From positions 38,215 to 102,214 of the forward strand of contig JXTC01000412.1 in assembly GCA_002914845.1 (NCBI GenBank): a stretch of DNA of 64,000 bases, given 5' to 3'. Every line of letters starts with the position of its first letter. The stretch's first letter is position 1. The position numbers and the translations under genes were made by a program. The notes beneath the pieces are model-generated. The model did no database searches. It was not told the DNA's origin and saw nothing but the letters and a program-made list of their open reading frames with translations. Shown here piece by piece: positions 48,561 through 61,970 of the stretch. The DNA comes from Trema orientale (Eukaryota; Streptophyta; Magnoliopsida; Rosales; Cannabaceae).

Positions 48561-48676
48561 AGAAGGAAATTTGATTTAGTGGGTCTTTTTTTATTCAGTT
48601 TATTTCCATAAATACATTTTTTGGAACGTTATAGAAAAAACTGTGTGGATATTATAGATAGACGTTGATTATGTTT

Positions 48677-48714
<38 letters not shown>

Positions 48715-51140
48715 GAGAGATCGTTAGGTAGGTTTACATTTCACAATTGATGGTAAAGCTTAGAAAAGTGACGCCTTGCATGGATTTGTTTAATTTGCCT
48801 ATGCTGTAGGTTCCAAAATGCCCTTTGAAATTTGCGCTCTCTTCCTTTTTTTTTTTTTTTTTTTTTGCCCTTTAGGAAAATATTTTTCTTTATTTAAGGA
48901 AAATATTTTTCCAATTTGTTTTTTTGGTCGGGTAACGTTCCGAATAATCTTTGACGCCTTACATGTTATATGATTGAGAACAAATTAACTCAACATATGA
49001 CTCGACTATTACGAATCGAACTTTAGTGCTTGACTGCTTGGTGAAAAGCTATAATAGAGTAATGTTATAGGCAATTGTTAGGCTAAATATTTACCAAACC
49101 ACCTAGTACTTATTTCCAATTCATTAACATTATGACTAACTACTTAATTAGACCATGTATTTTGACCTATTATACAAATTATACCATCTATTTGCAGATT
49201 GTTAATATTTTCCTTCTGGTTTTTAAAAGTGAAACAAATTTATGCTTTCATTTACTCAAACCCCAAATCGGCATGATAGTGTACTGAAATACCATTGAGG
49301 ATATTTAAACTTGATATAAAACAAATAATATAATGGTCAAAACTGAAATTTTAAGAAAAATAGGGCAAATAAAATGGCAAAGAAGATGTCTGAAAATATG
49401 TATCTATATGCACTCATTCAATCACTAAAAGGTATTTGAAGAATTGCTATAAGAGATGATCGAATTCTAATTAAATCATAGTTTGTTTGTAATTTAAATT
49501 TTTGACTTAAAACAAAGGGTATTTAGGAATTTCAATAATTTTACATAGTTTAATTTTGAATCTGCCCAAATGAGAGTATAAAATTGTTTTAATTTTAAAA
49601 TTAGAATAACAGTGTTGATGTTGTGTACGTAAATAGGAGGTATAATGGAACAAAATGTTAAATTACAATGTAGAATTAGGTAATTAGACCTTACAATTAG
49701 TTTATTTTTTGTTTTTAAAGATACATACTAAAAAGACCTTTACTTTGAATTATAACTTTTTTTTTTGTATATATTTTATAAATGAAAACGATATCCTCAG
49801 TTTCAAATGAAACATTGGTGTTAGCTTATTTATTTATTTATTTATTTATTTTGAATAGGATGTAATTTGTAGTTTTTTTAGAAGGAGTTTGGAGACACAC
49901 AACAAATTAATTAACTAACATTAAGATTCAGAATCTCTTGGTAATAATAGTAATAATAATAAAGATATATGATCTCTTTTGTAGTGAACGTATTTTAATA
50001 TTTATATGTTATTTCTAGTAAGGTTCTTTTTACTTCACCTTTTTTTTAAGGAAAAAAAACATGAGTAGTTAATTTCAAATGGAGATAAAACCGTACGTCG
50101 TGCGTTTTTTCTGTCTGTTTTCGTTTTTTATTCTCTTAAAAACTTTTAAATTGCGTAAAATTAGTTTTTTTAGGGGAAATAAAATTAATGTATTTATAAC
50201 ACAAAGCATCAGATACATATTAAAACCCTCTGAAAAAAAAAAAAAAACCGACAGTGGTAAATGATAACTATTAGTTTACAGTAGTAATCTATCATATTCT
50301 CTTAAAAACTTTTAAATTTCGTAAAATTAGTTTACTTTTTTTACGGGAAATAAAATTAATATATTTATAATTCAAAGCATCAGATAAATATTACAACCCT
50401 CTGGGGAAAAAAAAACGACAGTGGTAAATGATACCTATTAGTTTACTGTAGTAATCATCCATCTTTAAAAATATAGTGTTTAACTAATAATCTTCACTTA
50501 TTATAAAAAAAAAGAAAATAACTCACGCACTTAAGAGTCGAACTCCCAATTTAGTACCTAATTCTCACCCTACTCACTGAGCTAACCTCAATATGCATCT
50601 AGTAATCATCTACCTTATAATACATAATATATACTAGAAGTAGTAATTCGTATTGTCTTGTCATAATCGTATTATATCGCATATATATAATTACCAAATT
50701 TGATAAAACACATTTGTCATTTATATCATCATTTGTAGCTTATATATGACATGCTAAATAAATAGATTAATTGCAACTCGGCGCATTTAACGTATTATTT
50801 AAATGAGTCATATTAATGTCACATTAACTAATTAAAAATAACTTGTTTTAGAAAAATCCCTTAACCAAGTCTTTTTGCATTATTAATCATATATTTTGAT
50901 TTCTAAAGATTTATATCTTCACACTAAAAATTTATGCAAATTCACACATTCTATCAATAAATTAACTAATTTATACTATTAAACGAATTTGGGTATCTTA
51001 TAATTGTTGCCAAACACAACTTATACAATTAAAACCAAAACAAAATTTTTAATTTTTTTTTGAAAGCTAAAACAAATTAATTTAAATAGATGAAACTAAA
51101 TAATCCATTTTTAAAACGAATAAATAATTTAAAAAAATCA
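48561..51140. other. Intergenic, AT-rich
   Basis: (GA)n at 48678-48720, (TTTA)n at about 49828-49851, poly-T runs, and the 166-bp tandem duplication at 50130-50461. No coding exon recognised. Confidence 0.5.
50130..50461. repeat. 166-bp tandem duplication
   Basis: Unit 50130-50295 beginning ATTCTCTTAAAAACTTTTAA recurs at 50296-50461 with about 10% divergence, including GACAGTGGTAAATGATA and GTAGTAATC blocks. Confidence 0.9.
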
Positions 51141-51384
51141 AAACTGAGGCTCCTCCACCGCTGCTAGCTGTTAGATCCGTTCTCCCTCCTCCAGAGCTCA
51201 TTTTCCTTTATCATCGTGCCACTGTTGATGGTTTATCATTTACGTAATCAAAACTGACCCTTCTCTTATCGCTCCTCTTTGTCACGTTTAACCAATGGAT
51301 TCTTCAAATCCATAGTTGTCGTGGAACAAAATATGGGCAATTCACGTTGGAGGGGGAAATGGGTGGCCCAAGTTGTACTACTGG

Positions 51385-51437
<53 letters not shown>

Positions 51438-52670
51438 TAGATTAAGAGAGTAATGGATTGAGGAAGACAACTCAAGTGGCAGCTTTCTTATTGCTGCTGG
51501 GGAGCGATTTGAGAGAGGAAGAGGAAGGAAAGAACTAGCTAGGGTCTAGGGGTATTTTTGTTATTCTTGTCGTTGTGTTATTGTTTTTTTTTTTTTATTC
51601 ATTTTTCAGATTAGTGTTTTTTTTTCCCTCTGTTTTTTAGGTGTAGTCTTGATATTATTTTGGTGAATAATGTTGAATATATATATATATATATGCTTAT
51701 TTGTTGTGAATAGATATGGGTTCATTTTATTGCTTTGTTCCGACTTCCTATTGATGTTCTTATTCCCGTTCTTCTTTAGGTTGTTCTTGCAGTTGTTCTT
51801 CCTCCTCTTTCCATTCATCATTTGCCTTTCTGATTCAATTTTCGGATCCATTGTTGTTCATTCCTTGTCTCATGTTATATTCTGTAATCCCCTTTGGTCT
51901 CTTCCTGTATCTCAAGTCCAACATGTCAAGGCCAAGTACAGTGAATACCGGGGTTGGGTGAAAACCCATATTGGGTTTGATGGTTCAGTTTGGGTAGTAC
52001 TTATAATCTTTAATCTTAACTAAGTATACATAAAAACTACTACAAATGACCAGAATCAATCTATTTGTAAATTTGTTACAAATATGATTACCACCGGACT
52101 ATTGACCATTACCACCGAACTATTGACCAAAGCTAGCAGCTTGTGACATGACATGATAATGAATCAAAATTCATGCTGTATTAGCGGATCTAAATTTAGT
52201 TTAAACATGTTTGAATCAAAATTATGTTGAACTTGCGAATTTATTTATTAAATGATTGGGTTCAAATTGATCACCAACACAGAATTAACACATAGAATAC
52301 TTACGTAAAATTTCAATATTGTCATATATGTTTGGACTTTTTTAATTATTAATTTTGAAATTTTATTATGCATATATATTTAGATTTTTTGTGATTTCTA
52401 TTTGTTTTTTTAAGTATGTAGTTGTGTTTTAAAGTTGTATAACATATATAAATTAATGTTAAATGTGTTAAAAATAATATTTTTTAGTTAATTTGGATCA
52501 AAGAGATCAATAAATTAGGTTAGGTTAATATCACTTATTTCAATAACCGGAAGAAAAGATTTAAGATACAACAAAAACTTTCTTTTATTTCATAGGAAAA
52601 CAATTTAGGGGATATTTGTCATTCAAGTATTAAAAGACAAAGCGCGTCGGAAGGACATTTATGTAATTCT
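51141..52670. other. Intergenic with (GA)n microsatellite
   Basis: A less AT-rich stretch at 51145-51560 contains (GA)n at 51388-51434 and could be a leader-like or regulatory relic. The open frame 51670-52023 is hydrophobic and T-rich without recognisable motifs, so I do not call a gene. Confidence 0.45.
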
Positions 52671-53300
52671 AACGCCCCAGTGAGTATAGCGGTGTCTCAT
52701 GGTTGTGACCCACCAAAAAAATGATTTTCCTTAAGTGGTGGTGAGCTGGATTTATGTGGGTCCCACGAAGTGGGCTACAGTCCTTCAAGCCCGCCAAGTA
52801 GAAAGGGTATCACGTGCGAGCATTCTATCTCTGACAGTGTCCAAACGGAGACAAAACCACATAGGCACCGAGTCCCTGAAGCTACCACACGTGTGGTCCT
52901 GCGGTCTTATATTTCTGTAGCTGTACGTTAAAGCACTGCATTTTCACTCTAGGGGACCCAGTAACTGTCAAGTTTCAACATCTGCATTTCATAAAATAAA
53001 TGTATTTCACAGTAATTCAAGGAAAACAAAAAAGCATTGCTTTTAGCTGAAAATGTATAGAACACTTTTCCAGGAAAAAAAATGTATCTGAAAATTCGAT
53101 TTAATAATAAATTAATTCCTTATTAAAATGAGAAAAATATATACGAAATAATTTGGTGGTCCCAAAAAAAAAAAAAGAAAAAGTGTTAGGTGGACATGTG
53201 TAGCCTAAAGGGTTGCGGGCCGGCCTCCATTGTTGCAGTTAAACAAGATGGGCCGGCTTTCCAATTATCTGGGCCGGTTTCTTGTGGGTCCCACGTCCAA
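52671..53300. promoter_or_regulatory. Cluster of TCP- and G-box-like sites without an adjacent coding gene
   Basis: Within about 600 bases there are two perfect palindromes GTGGGTCCCAC (52756-52766, 53284-53294), a CACGTG (52811-52816), a 12-base palindrome CCACACGTGTGG (52885-52896) and several GGGCC motifs (53215-53280). These match TCP and bZIP/bHLH site types known from plant promoters. No open reading frame with recognisable product follows on either side, so the target transcript, if any, is unknown. Confidence 0.4.
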
Positions 53301-55640
53301 GAAGTGAAGATGATCTAGACCGTTAAATCCATAATATGTATTAAAAAAACCTATCAAGAAAAAAAGTTCCAGAACTACGACTGTCCACTTAAGTGGGCAT
53401 GATTTATTTTGAGATGGGGTTTGAATTTTGATGACATAGAGGGTGTTGTGAGGTTGATCGAGTTAGTTTTCAGATTAAATTCCTTGACAATACTATTAAA
53501 AGGTCTCTTTCGTTTGATTTATTTTTCTTTAAGCTTCATTTATCATGTCCTCTTCTTTCAATATTTTCCTTCGGTTAAATTTTAACAATAGATTTCAAAA
53601 AAGAAAAAAATGCTTAAAATACTATTATGTCCTCTTCTTTTTATCATCTAGCTAAGCCTTTTTGAAATCAATTAAGCTACAAAAATTTATTAAAGCTAGG
53701 GAAAATTTTGTAGCTTATTCATAATTTTTTATGTCCCACTTTCTCACAAGAATCATTGATATATTTGTTTATGTTGTGATCTAGTTCTAATTTAATATTA
53801 GAATAAAAAAAAGGCTAAATATAAGAATGCAGGTTTCTAATTATGTAGGAGAGTAGGAGTATGACCAATTAATGAGAGATTAGGAATTTGGTTAGCATAT
53901 GAAGCATATATTGTAATACCTGTTTAAGTGTGGAGATCTGAGGAGAACATCAAAATGATTGCAATGAAAAGTTGTTTTTGGAACTTATACTTCTGGATGG
54001 TAAACTATCTAATTTAAGTCCTTATAAGTTCATTCACAATAAGAGCAAGAAGTTATATTCGTAGTTATTTAAAAAGATAATGGTATTAGTTGGTAAATAA
54101 AGTTTATTGTATACAGAAATTTGATGTGTACACGGAAATTAAATTTAATCTCGTTAGGTAGTTAATTATATATAGTGCAATAGACTCCATATTTTTTTTT
54201 CCCCAGTCTCTAATAAACGAGCACCGAATAATAAAATAGGATTATCAATTATTGTGGTGCAGTTACTTGTATTTATATATTAACATGGAGAACTTGCTCA
54301 AAAAAAAAAAAAAAATATTGACACGGAGAACATGTGATCACTACACGTGTTAAAGTCGAGGTATATAGTTCAAATTTCCCAACTTCCAAAAAAAAAAAAA
54401 TGAATAAAACAGAACCAAATTGTAATTAGTGTCCATTACATTTTTAATATTTTTTGGCTTATTAACAATCTTGGGTATCACCAAAAAACTATAAGAGCTC
54501 GAGTTCACTAATCAGAGCTCAAAAGTCTATCACAAATATATAATTCTAAAGGAAACGCCACTTTTAAGGATGGAAACTCAAAGTGAGAACACGACGATTT
54601 GAAATATTAAGCTAAGACTGAGGAGACTTAGCAAAGGTATCTCTACTACTACACCACACCCTCGGTGGTATTGATAGATTAACGGGTATAATGAACAATA
54701 AATACCTAAACAAAAAGTGTGTTTGTGGCCAGTCCCATGTGATCATTGAAGATAATAAAGCATAATATGGAGCTAGCTATGGTTACTTTGGGTCCAATAT
54801 ATCAACACTCAAATATATCATCATGATGATCATCTTTAGCACTATTTAATACCAGTACTACATATGCACGTGCCGTGATCTACTTTCCTTAGTTCCTTTC
54901 CTTTGGTACAAAGACAAAGCTTTGCCTTTATGTATAACTGTATTGCTTAAGCAAAGTCACTATCTCAGTCGTGATCAAGAATATGGCATGGTACTATTGG
55001 TGTTACTGCAATTATTTGAACTCAAATGTGGTAGGCCATGGTTCTTGTATGTATTTCATTGTCCTACCGGTACATATAATACCTATCACATTTCACTCAT
55101 TTCAATTATGTAATACTGCTTTCTTTCTTCCTCAAAACAAAAATGACTCATCAATTTTGGATCATTGTAGTTTTACATTATAAAACATGATATTAGCTGT
55201 GAGTTAATAGATGGATAATGGTGATCAGCTATAATTGGCTTTTGGTTAAAGTTCACGAAAGACCCTCTCTCTCTCTCTTGATAATTTTTGATTTAATTTT
55301 GATGTGTAGATCAATTTTATTTTGGAAGAACAGTCATGTGCCCTTTCCCAAAAAAAAAAAAAAAAAAGGTCATGCGCCCTTTATTTTTAAAAAGTTCCTC
55401 TCTTTTCCCACATTATATTAATAGATTGGTTTAGGTTTTCTCTATTCATACAGATATATATTGGACCAAACGAATTTCGGAAATATAGTTCAATTCACTT
55501 AACTTGGCAAGGCTACATGGATTGGTAGATTGTAAACGTACGTGAAGAGTTAATGGAAACCATTTATTGTCGAAGATATATTTATATATACATATATACG
55601 CGACGATCTAATTAGATATATAGGTTACATATTGTTAAGT
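53301..55640. other. Intergenic, no gene recognised
   Basis: AT-rich with poly-A runs (54300-54315, 54388-54400, 55350-55367). Open frames at 54922-55183 have no recognisable motif. Confidence 0.5.
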
Positions 55641-55649
55641 CGAAATACT

Positions 55650-56340
55650 CCTAGTTATGCTAGCATTGGTTGACTCATGATCAGATTTGCAAACATATCT
55701 AAACAAGGAAAACAAGAGAAGAACACAGTAAGATTTTATCGTGGTTCAATAATACCTACATCCACGGGATCTTGTCCAATTAGCAAAATTTATTAAGAGA
55801 TATAAGGAAATACGAACAAGGTCTTAAGCACAAAACCAAAACTCCCTTCTAGCTGATGCCTTTTGCTATCTCCTTATTCGTGAGGCCTGCTCTGTTCTCC
55901 AACTCCCCTTGGAATGACGTGATCAAACTCCCTTCAATCACCCTTCTGGCTGAAATCCCTTCAGTTCTAGCTCAAGCTAAAATCCGTCTAGCTGCAGCTT
56001 TGTTGAGCCAAGATCCGTCTTGTATCAAGTCACCATTGAAGTCCCCTTCCGTGGTTAATCTGTATCTTAAAGAATATTAAGATAGGCCAAAAATCTGATC
56101 AGACATTTTAGACACAAAAGACTACTGACCAAATATTTGAGGGAACTTCACTTCTTGTGTATCCAGCCAGGTCTTGGTCTATGAGAGGCTTGATATGATG
56201 ATTACCATAATACAATCAAATCACAAATATACACACGAGAGAACTAAAGCTTGATTGTCAAATTGACATAATTGTATAATACAAGCCAAACTGACCATAA
56301 GATGCCAAGCACTAAACTAAACCAAAACCCAACACATATG
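55650..56340. repeat. Probable dispersed repeat fragment
   Basis: Contains TTTTATCGTGGTTCAATAAT followed by ACCTACATCCACGGGA, a motif seen widely in dispersed plant retroelement sequences. The rest lacks coding capacity that I can assign. Boundaries are approximate. Confidence 0.35.
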
Positions 56341-57238
56341 TTTCGAATAAAAAAGTATAAAATTGGTCACTGGCCCCAAAACTATAAGATATCAAATTGA
56401 TTTTTTGATTTCTTGTTGGGTACGTGAGTGTCACAATCCCAACACATGATGTTTGATTGTTTGTTATGGAAATTTATAATATAAAGTGATAGTATACATA
56501 AAAGGGGGAAGTGCTACAGAACACCTATTTAGATAGCAATAAAGAGTAAAATTGAATGCTTTTCCGAAGTCAAAGAAATTTAAAATAAGTTTGTTGAGTT
56601 TAGCTCATGATTCACTTGTAAGCTTAGATTTCATTGCATCAAATAGTAAGTTAGAAACTTTCAAAACTTCAAGACTTGATCTTGTTTTAAATTGCTTAAA
56701 AGGATAGTCCCAAGTTCATATGCCCCCACAAAAATTAGAAAAGAAAAAAAAAAAAAAAAAGAAGAAGGTTTGTAGCATTTTGAGAATTGAGAATGATGTT
56801 TCAAAAAAACGCAAGTATTCGTCAAAAAGTCAACAAATACAAGTTTATGTTGTGATTATCTGTCTCTTTTTTGTTCTTTTCTTTTTTCCCTTTGAAAAAT
56901 TGAGGCCTTCTATAATCTTTTGTATTTTTTATTGTGAGATAAGTAATCTTTTCTCTCTTTTTTTTTTTCCCGAAAGAAGTGAGAAAATTAATCTCATACT
57001 TAGGGATGAGATAAATAATTTAAGCCAAATTAAATTATTTTTGCAGAAGATCAGATTGCTTACCCAGGGCTTGTTTGGTAAAATTTTCTAATATGAATAG
57101 TAGAGATCTTCTCAAACAAAATTTTGAGAGTGTCTTCCCTTTATTTGATCAATTTTGAAATAAAAAAATATTGCTAAACAAGTTTTAAATATATATACTA
57201 CATCAGCACCAAACATAGGATCAAGATATTATAGCCTA
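56341..57238. other. Intergenic, AT-rich
   Basis: No gene. An apparent open frame over 56720-57091 is driven by an A-rich run and has no family features. Confidence 0.5.
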
Positions 57239-59032
57239 ATTGTTAGAATGTTTATATGGACTATATAATCATTTTATTAACTCACACTAGTTAAAGAATG
57301 TTAAAGACTAATATGTATTTAAGTATGCATATTGTTACATGGGCTACTTTACTAATCAAATGCTTGAGACTCATGAACTCTCTCTTATTTCCTAAATGTG
57401 GCCAGCACATTGGGCCAAGTCACTACTTATTTCTCAATCCAAAACAAAGGCCAATTTTGTGTATTATGTGAGATATATTGCAAAAGACACTCCCAAAAGA
57501 GTAAGGTCGGTGCATGCTGAGAATGGTGGAAAAGGAAACAAGGGTAGAGTGCCATCACCCTCTTATAGCCATTGTTTTTTCTTGATCTTGCAGATTTCTT
57601 GTTCTAAAAATGGCAGCAATGGATTCTTTGCCAAACTTGGGAGGTAATACTCTAAACTCGCTCGTATTTGACATCCTTTAGAAACAAATAATTTGATCCT
57701 TATATATGTGAACTCATTTTTGTTGGTCGAGAATCAACTATTAATGATATAGAACTAACCATTATTATCAGAGTTTGATCATTTATATCTAAGGTTGTCA
57801 AAATTAATTTTTTGGTTTATTTTATTTTCAGATTTTTCAAATTTTTAATGGGTTTGAGCACCTATTTTTCAGTATAAAGATTTTCTCTCAAGTTATTGTA
57901 AGATTATGATTTTAGACTAAATACAAGTTATGAATGAGTGTTTTATAGAGTTTTGTGAATTAGTATGACCATTTTTTGATTTTTTTGAAGCTTAAAATGG
58001 CGGAATAAAATTTGAATCTTCTAAAAGTTTTAATCTCCTTTTGGTTAAATCGATGCCATAGAACTCAAGAGGATAAAACTTGGAGCAAAACGCAACAAAA
58101 ATTGTCCCAACCGGAGATGTATAGCTCAAGATATGGCTAAAATGGTCTAAGTTGTCGATCGAAATAGTTTTGCTAAAGGACTGGGATGATCTAAAATAAT
58201 ACGTTGTTTTTCCCTGTCATGTCATTTTTCATGGGTAGAAAATTCAAACAAAGAAAAAAATTCCAGGGTATGTGGGAGCGCGTTTGGGGCCATTTTTCGG
58301 TCTAATTTTGCCCTTTTACTCTATTTTTTTCTTTATAATTAATAAGATTTTACACAATTTGGAGCATATCTATGCCATATATTTGCTTATTGTCACTTAT
58401 TTTTCAATATAGCATATTACTAAATTGTGTACAACAGTTGTAAATGTTATATGCTTATTTATCATAGGTCATAGTATGTCAAATTGTCAAAGATTAATTT
58501 ATCACTAATATTTTTTCATATTCAATAAAATCAATGCTAAGATCCATATGGACAATTAAATTATTATATCAATAATTTATTGCTAGGTAAGATGCCTAGA
58601 CTGATGAAGGAAATTTTTTAAACATTATTAATCACATTTTATCCTATCGATAGTAGATTGATGTATTTGGTAATTATAATATTTAATAAATTGCCCTGAT
58701 ATGTAAATGAGTTCTTATATGCTTAAAGAACTTTAGCATACATGATCGCATATATGATTGAGATCATAGGAAAAGTTGATGAAAGAGCATAAATAGCATG
58801 ATATTGTCTTTACATACATAATGAAAATGATCTTGTTTTTCCTTCAGTTTTGGGTAGTCCTCGTGTTTCTGCCATCTTGACATTGAATGAGACCAATCAT
58901 AAATAATGGATTGAATCTCTCATGATGAACTTGACTATTAAGAAACTGGACATGGCCTTGAGAGTTGATTGTCCTCCTAAACCCACTTATCAAAGTTCTG
59001 ATGCTGATAAGAATCTTTATGAGGAATAAAAG

Positions 59033-61057
59033 TGATAAGTGTGTATTTTACTCATAAATCAAGTATTCTCCAGTTCAAATAATTGTAAGTTCTTAAGCAT
59101 TTGTGTTGTTTTAATATTTTCTTTTTTGTGTTTTTATTATAGACTAATAAGAAATAAGATAGTGTATTTGTAACGCCCCAAGTCCCACATCGGATATGCT
59201 CTAGGAAGATCATAGATATTTAAGTGGTGGTCCTTTAGTCCAAAAGTACCTTCAAGCTAGCACTTTTGGATGAGACTAGCGGTGTTATATTTGGTATTCA
59301 GAGCCGACCCATTCTATACCTATGTGGGCCTTGGAAGGCTGCCACGGGCTAAAATCGTGATGAATATGGACTCTGCCCATAGGGGTTGTATGTGGACTAT
59401 TGAATATGGACCCCCTAGCGAGGACGCTAGGCCCTTACGGGGGGAGATCGTAACGCCCCACGTCCCATATCGGGTATGCTCTGAAAAGATTATGGGTATT
59501 TAAGTAGTAGTCCATGAGTCCAAAAATACCTTCAAGCTAGCACTTTTGGGTGAGTCCAATGGTGTTACAGCATTTTTAGGCATCGAAATGGAGAGTTTTG
59601 ATGCCTTTTTGGAAGCTAGCAAAGCCAATTGAAATATAGTGATTTGTGGCCATTAGAATGCATAAAAATATTCTCTAAAAGATTTTAGCAATGTAATATT
59701 GATTGGAAGCTTAAAGGAGTGAAAAAGGATTCATTAGAAAGTCTGCACAATAAAAAAGGTGCTTAGGCACTGTTCGGGGGGGTGGGGGCTACAGAGCTTG
59801 AAACAGGGCATTGAATTTTGGAGACCAGCAAGGGCTGCGTTGCCCCCTGAAGAAAATTTTCCAGAAATATGGAAGCTATAGCGCTGCTTACCGAGTGCCG
59901 CATTGCCCAGAGCAAATCCTGCAGGCAGCAAGGTAAGCACCAAAGCACTACCTACTCAGTGCTGTGGCACTCCCCCATGTCTGCAGCCACATTTTAGCGA
60001 GATTTTAAGTGAAATCTCGACCTTTAATTGCACTCGATCAATTAGTCAGAATTCCCTCTGTCCTAGGTCATGTGGGTTTCCTATAAATACACACTTGAGC
60101 CTCTATTGCAATGGTGGAGAGTTGGAGAGGAGACACAACCTTGAGCGCTGAAAAATCCTAGAGAGAAAAGGGCTTAGAGTTGAAATTTGGAGAGCATGCT
60201 TAGGAGAGATGCTTGAAGAATTGAAGGTTTAAAGTTCCTCTTTCTCACCCTAATCTCCATTGAAATTTGTAGATGTGCTTAATTTATGAATAAGTGTAGA
60301 ATTATAAATTTCTTCTTGAGATTAATAATGGATTCTCCTATGTTGAATTAATTGCTATATGCTAGGGAATAATATAGCTTATGCTTGATTCTATGTCTTA
60401 ATTTTCCAGTATATTTTTTGATGTTTTTCTAGAATTTATTTATGCTATTCTATGCTTAATGCCTCTTGATTAATTGGCCACTTATTAAGATGATTTGGTT
60501 TCTAGAATTTGGCACTTGAGAGAAGGAATTTTAGATGCGACCATAGGGTAGAATAACCTAGGAGCGTATAAAGTTTGAGAGAGCATATAACTCATTTAAA
60601 GCTATGATTGAAGAACCATTGAACATAATGAATTTCTAATTTCTAAATTCGAAATAGAGATATTAGAATTGAGAATTTAGGAATGATTTCACTCGATACT
60701 CGAGAGAGGAAGTAGAAATACCTTTAGGTTCTTGGCTTATAAACTAGAAATAATTTATTAGAATGTAATTTGTGATCAAAAGACATAGTTAATAGTTAGG
60801 TAAATTCGATCCTCTAGTACATTTGTTCATAGAAGTTTCCATATTTTATTTATGTATTTATATTTATATTTGTATTTATTTAATTATATATTCATTAAGT
60901 TTGGTTGCTTAGATAAAGTTAGGTTACGATAATTCTGTTGTTTAGAAATAATTTGACACTCAAATTCTCATAGGATTGACAGCTCTATTATCACTTTATT
61001 ACTTGTTTACAACCCGTATATTTGCGATTATTATACATATATATATTTCATGTAACA
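59033..61057 (+). mobile_element. Solo LTR (Gypsy-type) inserted in Copia gag, containing a TRIM
   Basis: The insert begins TGATAAGTGTGTATTTTACT and ends ...CATGTAACA, dividing the Copia gag in frame. Flanking 5 bases are AAAAG and AGAAG, an imperfect target duplication. A TATAAATA box lies at 60082-60089, in the position of an LTR promoter. The end region (GGATTGACAGCTCTATTATC, then ACTTGTTTACAACCCGTA) resembles 3' ends of plant Gypsy LTRs. Without the nested 401-bp element and its target duplication the LTR is about 1.6 kb. No internal domain is present, so it is a solo LTR. Confidence 0.7.
59169..59569 (+). mobile_element. Complete TRIM retrotransposon, 401 bp
   Basis: Two 121-bp LTRs (59169-59289 and 59449-59569) begin TGTAACGCCCC (second copy CGTAACGCCCC) and end TGTTATA/TGTTACA, sharing TCAAGCTAGCACTTTTGG. 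The primer-binding site TTGGTATTCAGAGCC right after LTR1 matches the initiator-tRNA-Met complement with one extra base. A purine-rich tract (ACGGGGGGAGAT) precedes LTR2. Flanking GTATT/GCATT is a 5-bp target duplication with one change. The 159-bp interior has no coding capacity, as expected for a terminal-repeat retrotransposon in miniature. Confidence 0.9.
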
Positions 61058-61566
61058 AGAAGCATTCAAACCATTATTGTCTTATTATTATGAGGTATCA
61101 TATGGAGGATTTTATTCGTGATAGTATTCCAAAGGTTGAGACTGTTGAGGAGTTCTTGGATTCTATCAACAAGAAATACAAAAAAGTTCTCCAAGAATGA
61201 GAAGAATGAGCTCTTGATCACTTTGCATTCTACTATTTATGATGGTATTAGTGGAATCAGACAATACATTAATAAGCTTATGGCTTGCTACCATAAGAGA
61301 TACTTGGTTTGGATCTTGATGATAACTACATGGTGTGGTTTGTCATGGGTAGTCTTCCTTCCCAGTTTAATACTATCATATCTAACTACAATACTCAGAA
61401 AGAGCAGTGGACTGTGGAAGAGATGACTACTACACTTGAAAAAAAAATATTATAAAGAAAAGGAGATCAAGAAGCACTGTTGTGACAAACCTTGACAATG
61501 CTAGTCAGAAAAGGAAGACTCCACCAAAGAATTCCCATGATTATAGGTTTGAAAAGGGGTGGACAG

Positions 61567-61970
61567 TGATAGCTGTTGTTATCGCAGTCCAATTAAATTA
61601 TAAATATATTCTTTAACTATCCTAGTGTAACCTAGTACAATAGTAAGAAAGGTCGATCCCACGAAGAATGAGTATTACTTTTGTTTTCAATTCCTAATTA
61701 ATCTAGATGAAAAGTATGGAGGGTTTTTAACAAAGTAAATTAAAACTAGTAAATAAAAATATTTCAGCAAGTATGAATAAAATAAATGAGAGTAAATTGG
61801 TCAAAGGATCATTCTCTATTAATAGATACTTCTATTGAATTAACTAACAAACTCTTGAATCATTCATCAATCATTCAACCAGAAATAGTAACAAGCTCTA
61901 CTACATCTAAATTTCCCTTATATTTCACTAGATAAAATAAATTCTCTATCTAGATTCTATTAATTAGACA
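61567..61970 (-). mobile_element. LTR (Gypsy-like), minus orientation, in Copia relic
   Basis: A 404-bp segment with TG...CA ends on either strand (TGATAGCTGTTG... and ...TTAATTAGACA). On the minus strand it contains TTCGTGGGATCGACCTTTCT, typical of the R/U5 end of plant Gypsy LTRs. It separates the gag part from the integrase part of the Copia relic. No matching target duplication (GACAG/ACCTC), consistent with a deletion of the protease region at this junction. Confidence 0.65.

Noticed and set aside
51670-52023. 117-codon hydrophobic frame
   Set aside because: T-rich composition gives Phe/Leu runs; no signal for splicing or family membership.
53301-55000. Possible microRNA precursor after the promoter-like cluster
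   Set aside because: I looked for common conserved plant miRNA sequences and an obvious hairpin and found none.
56720-57091. 123-codon frame starting near a poly-A run
   Set aside because: Lys-rich start from the A run and no recognisable domain.
59290-59448. Coding sequence in the GC-richer segment between TRIM LTRs
   Set aside because: The segment is the noncoding interior of the TRIM (PBS to polypurine tract).
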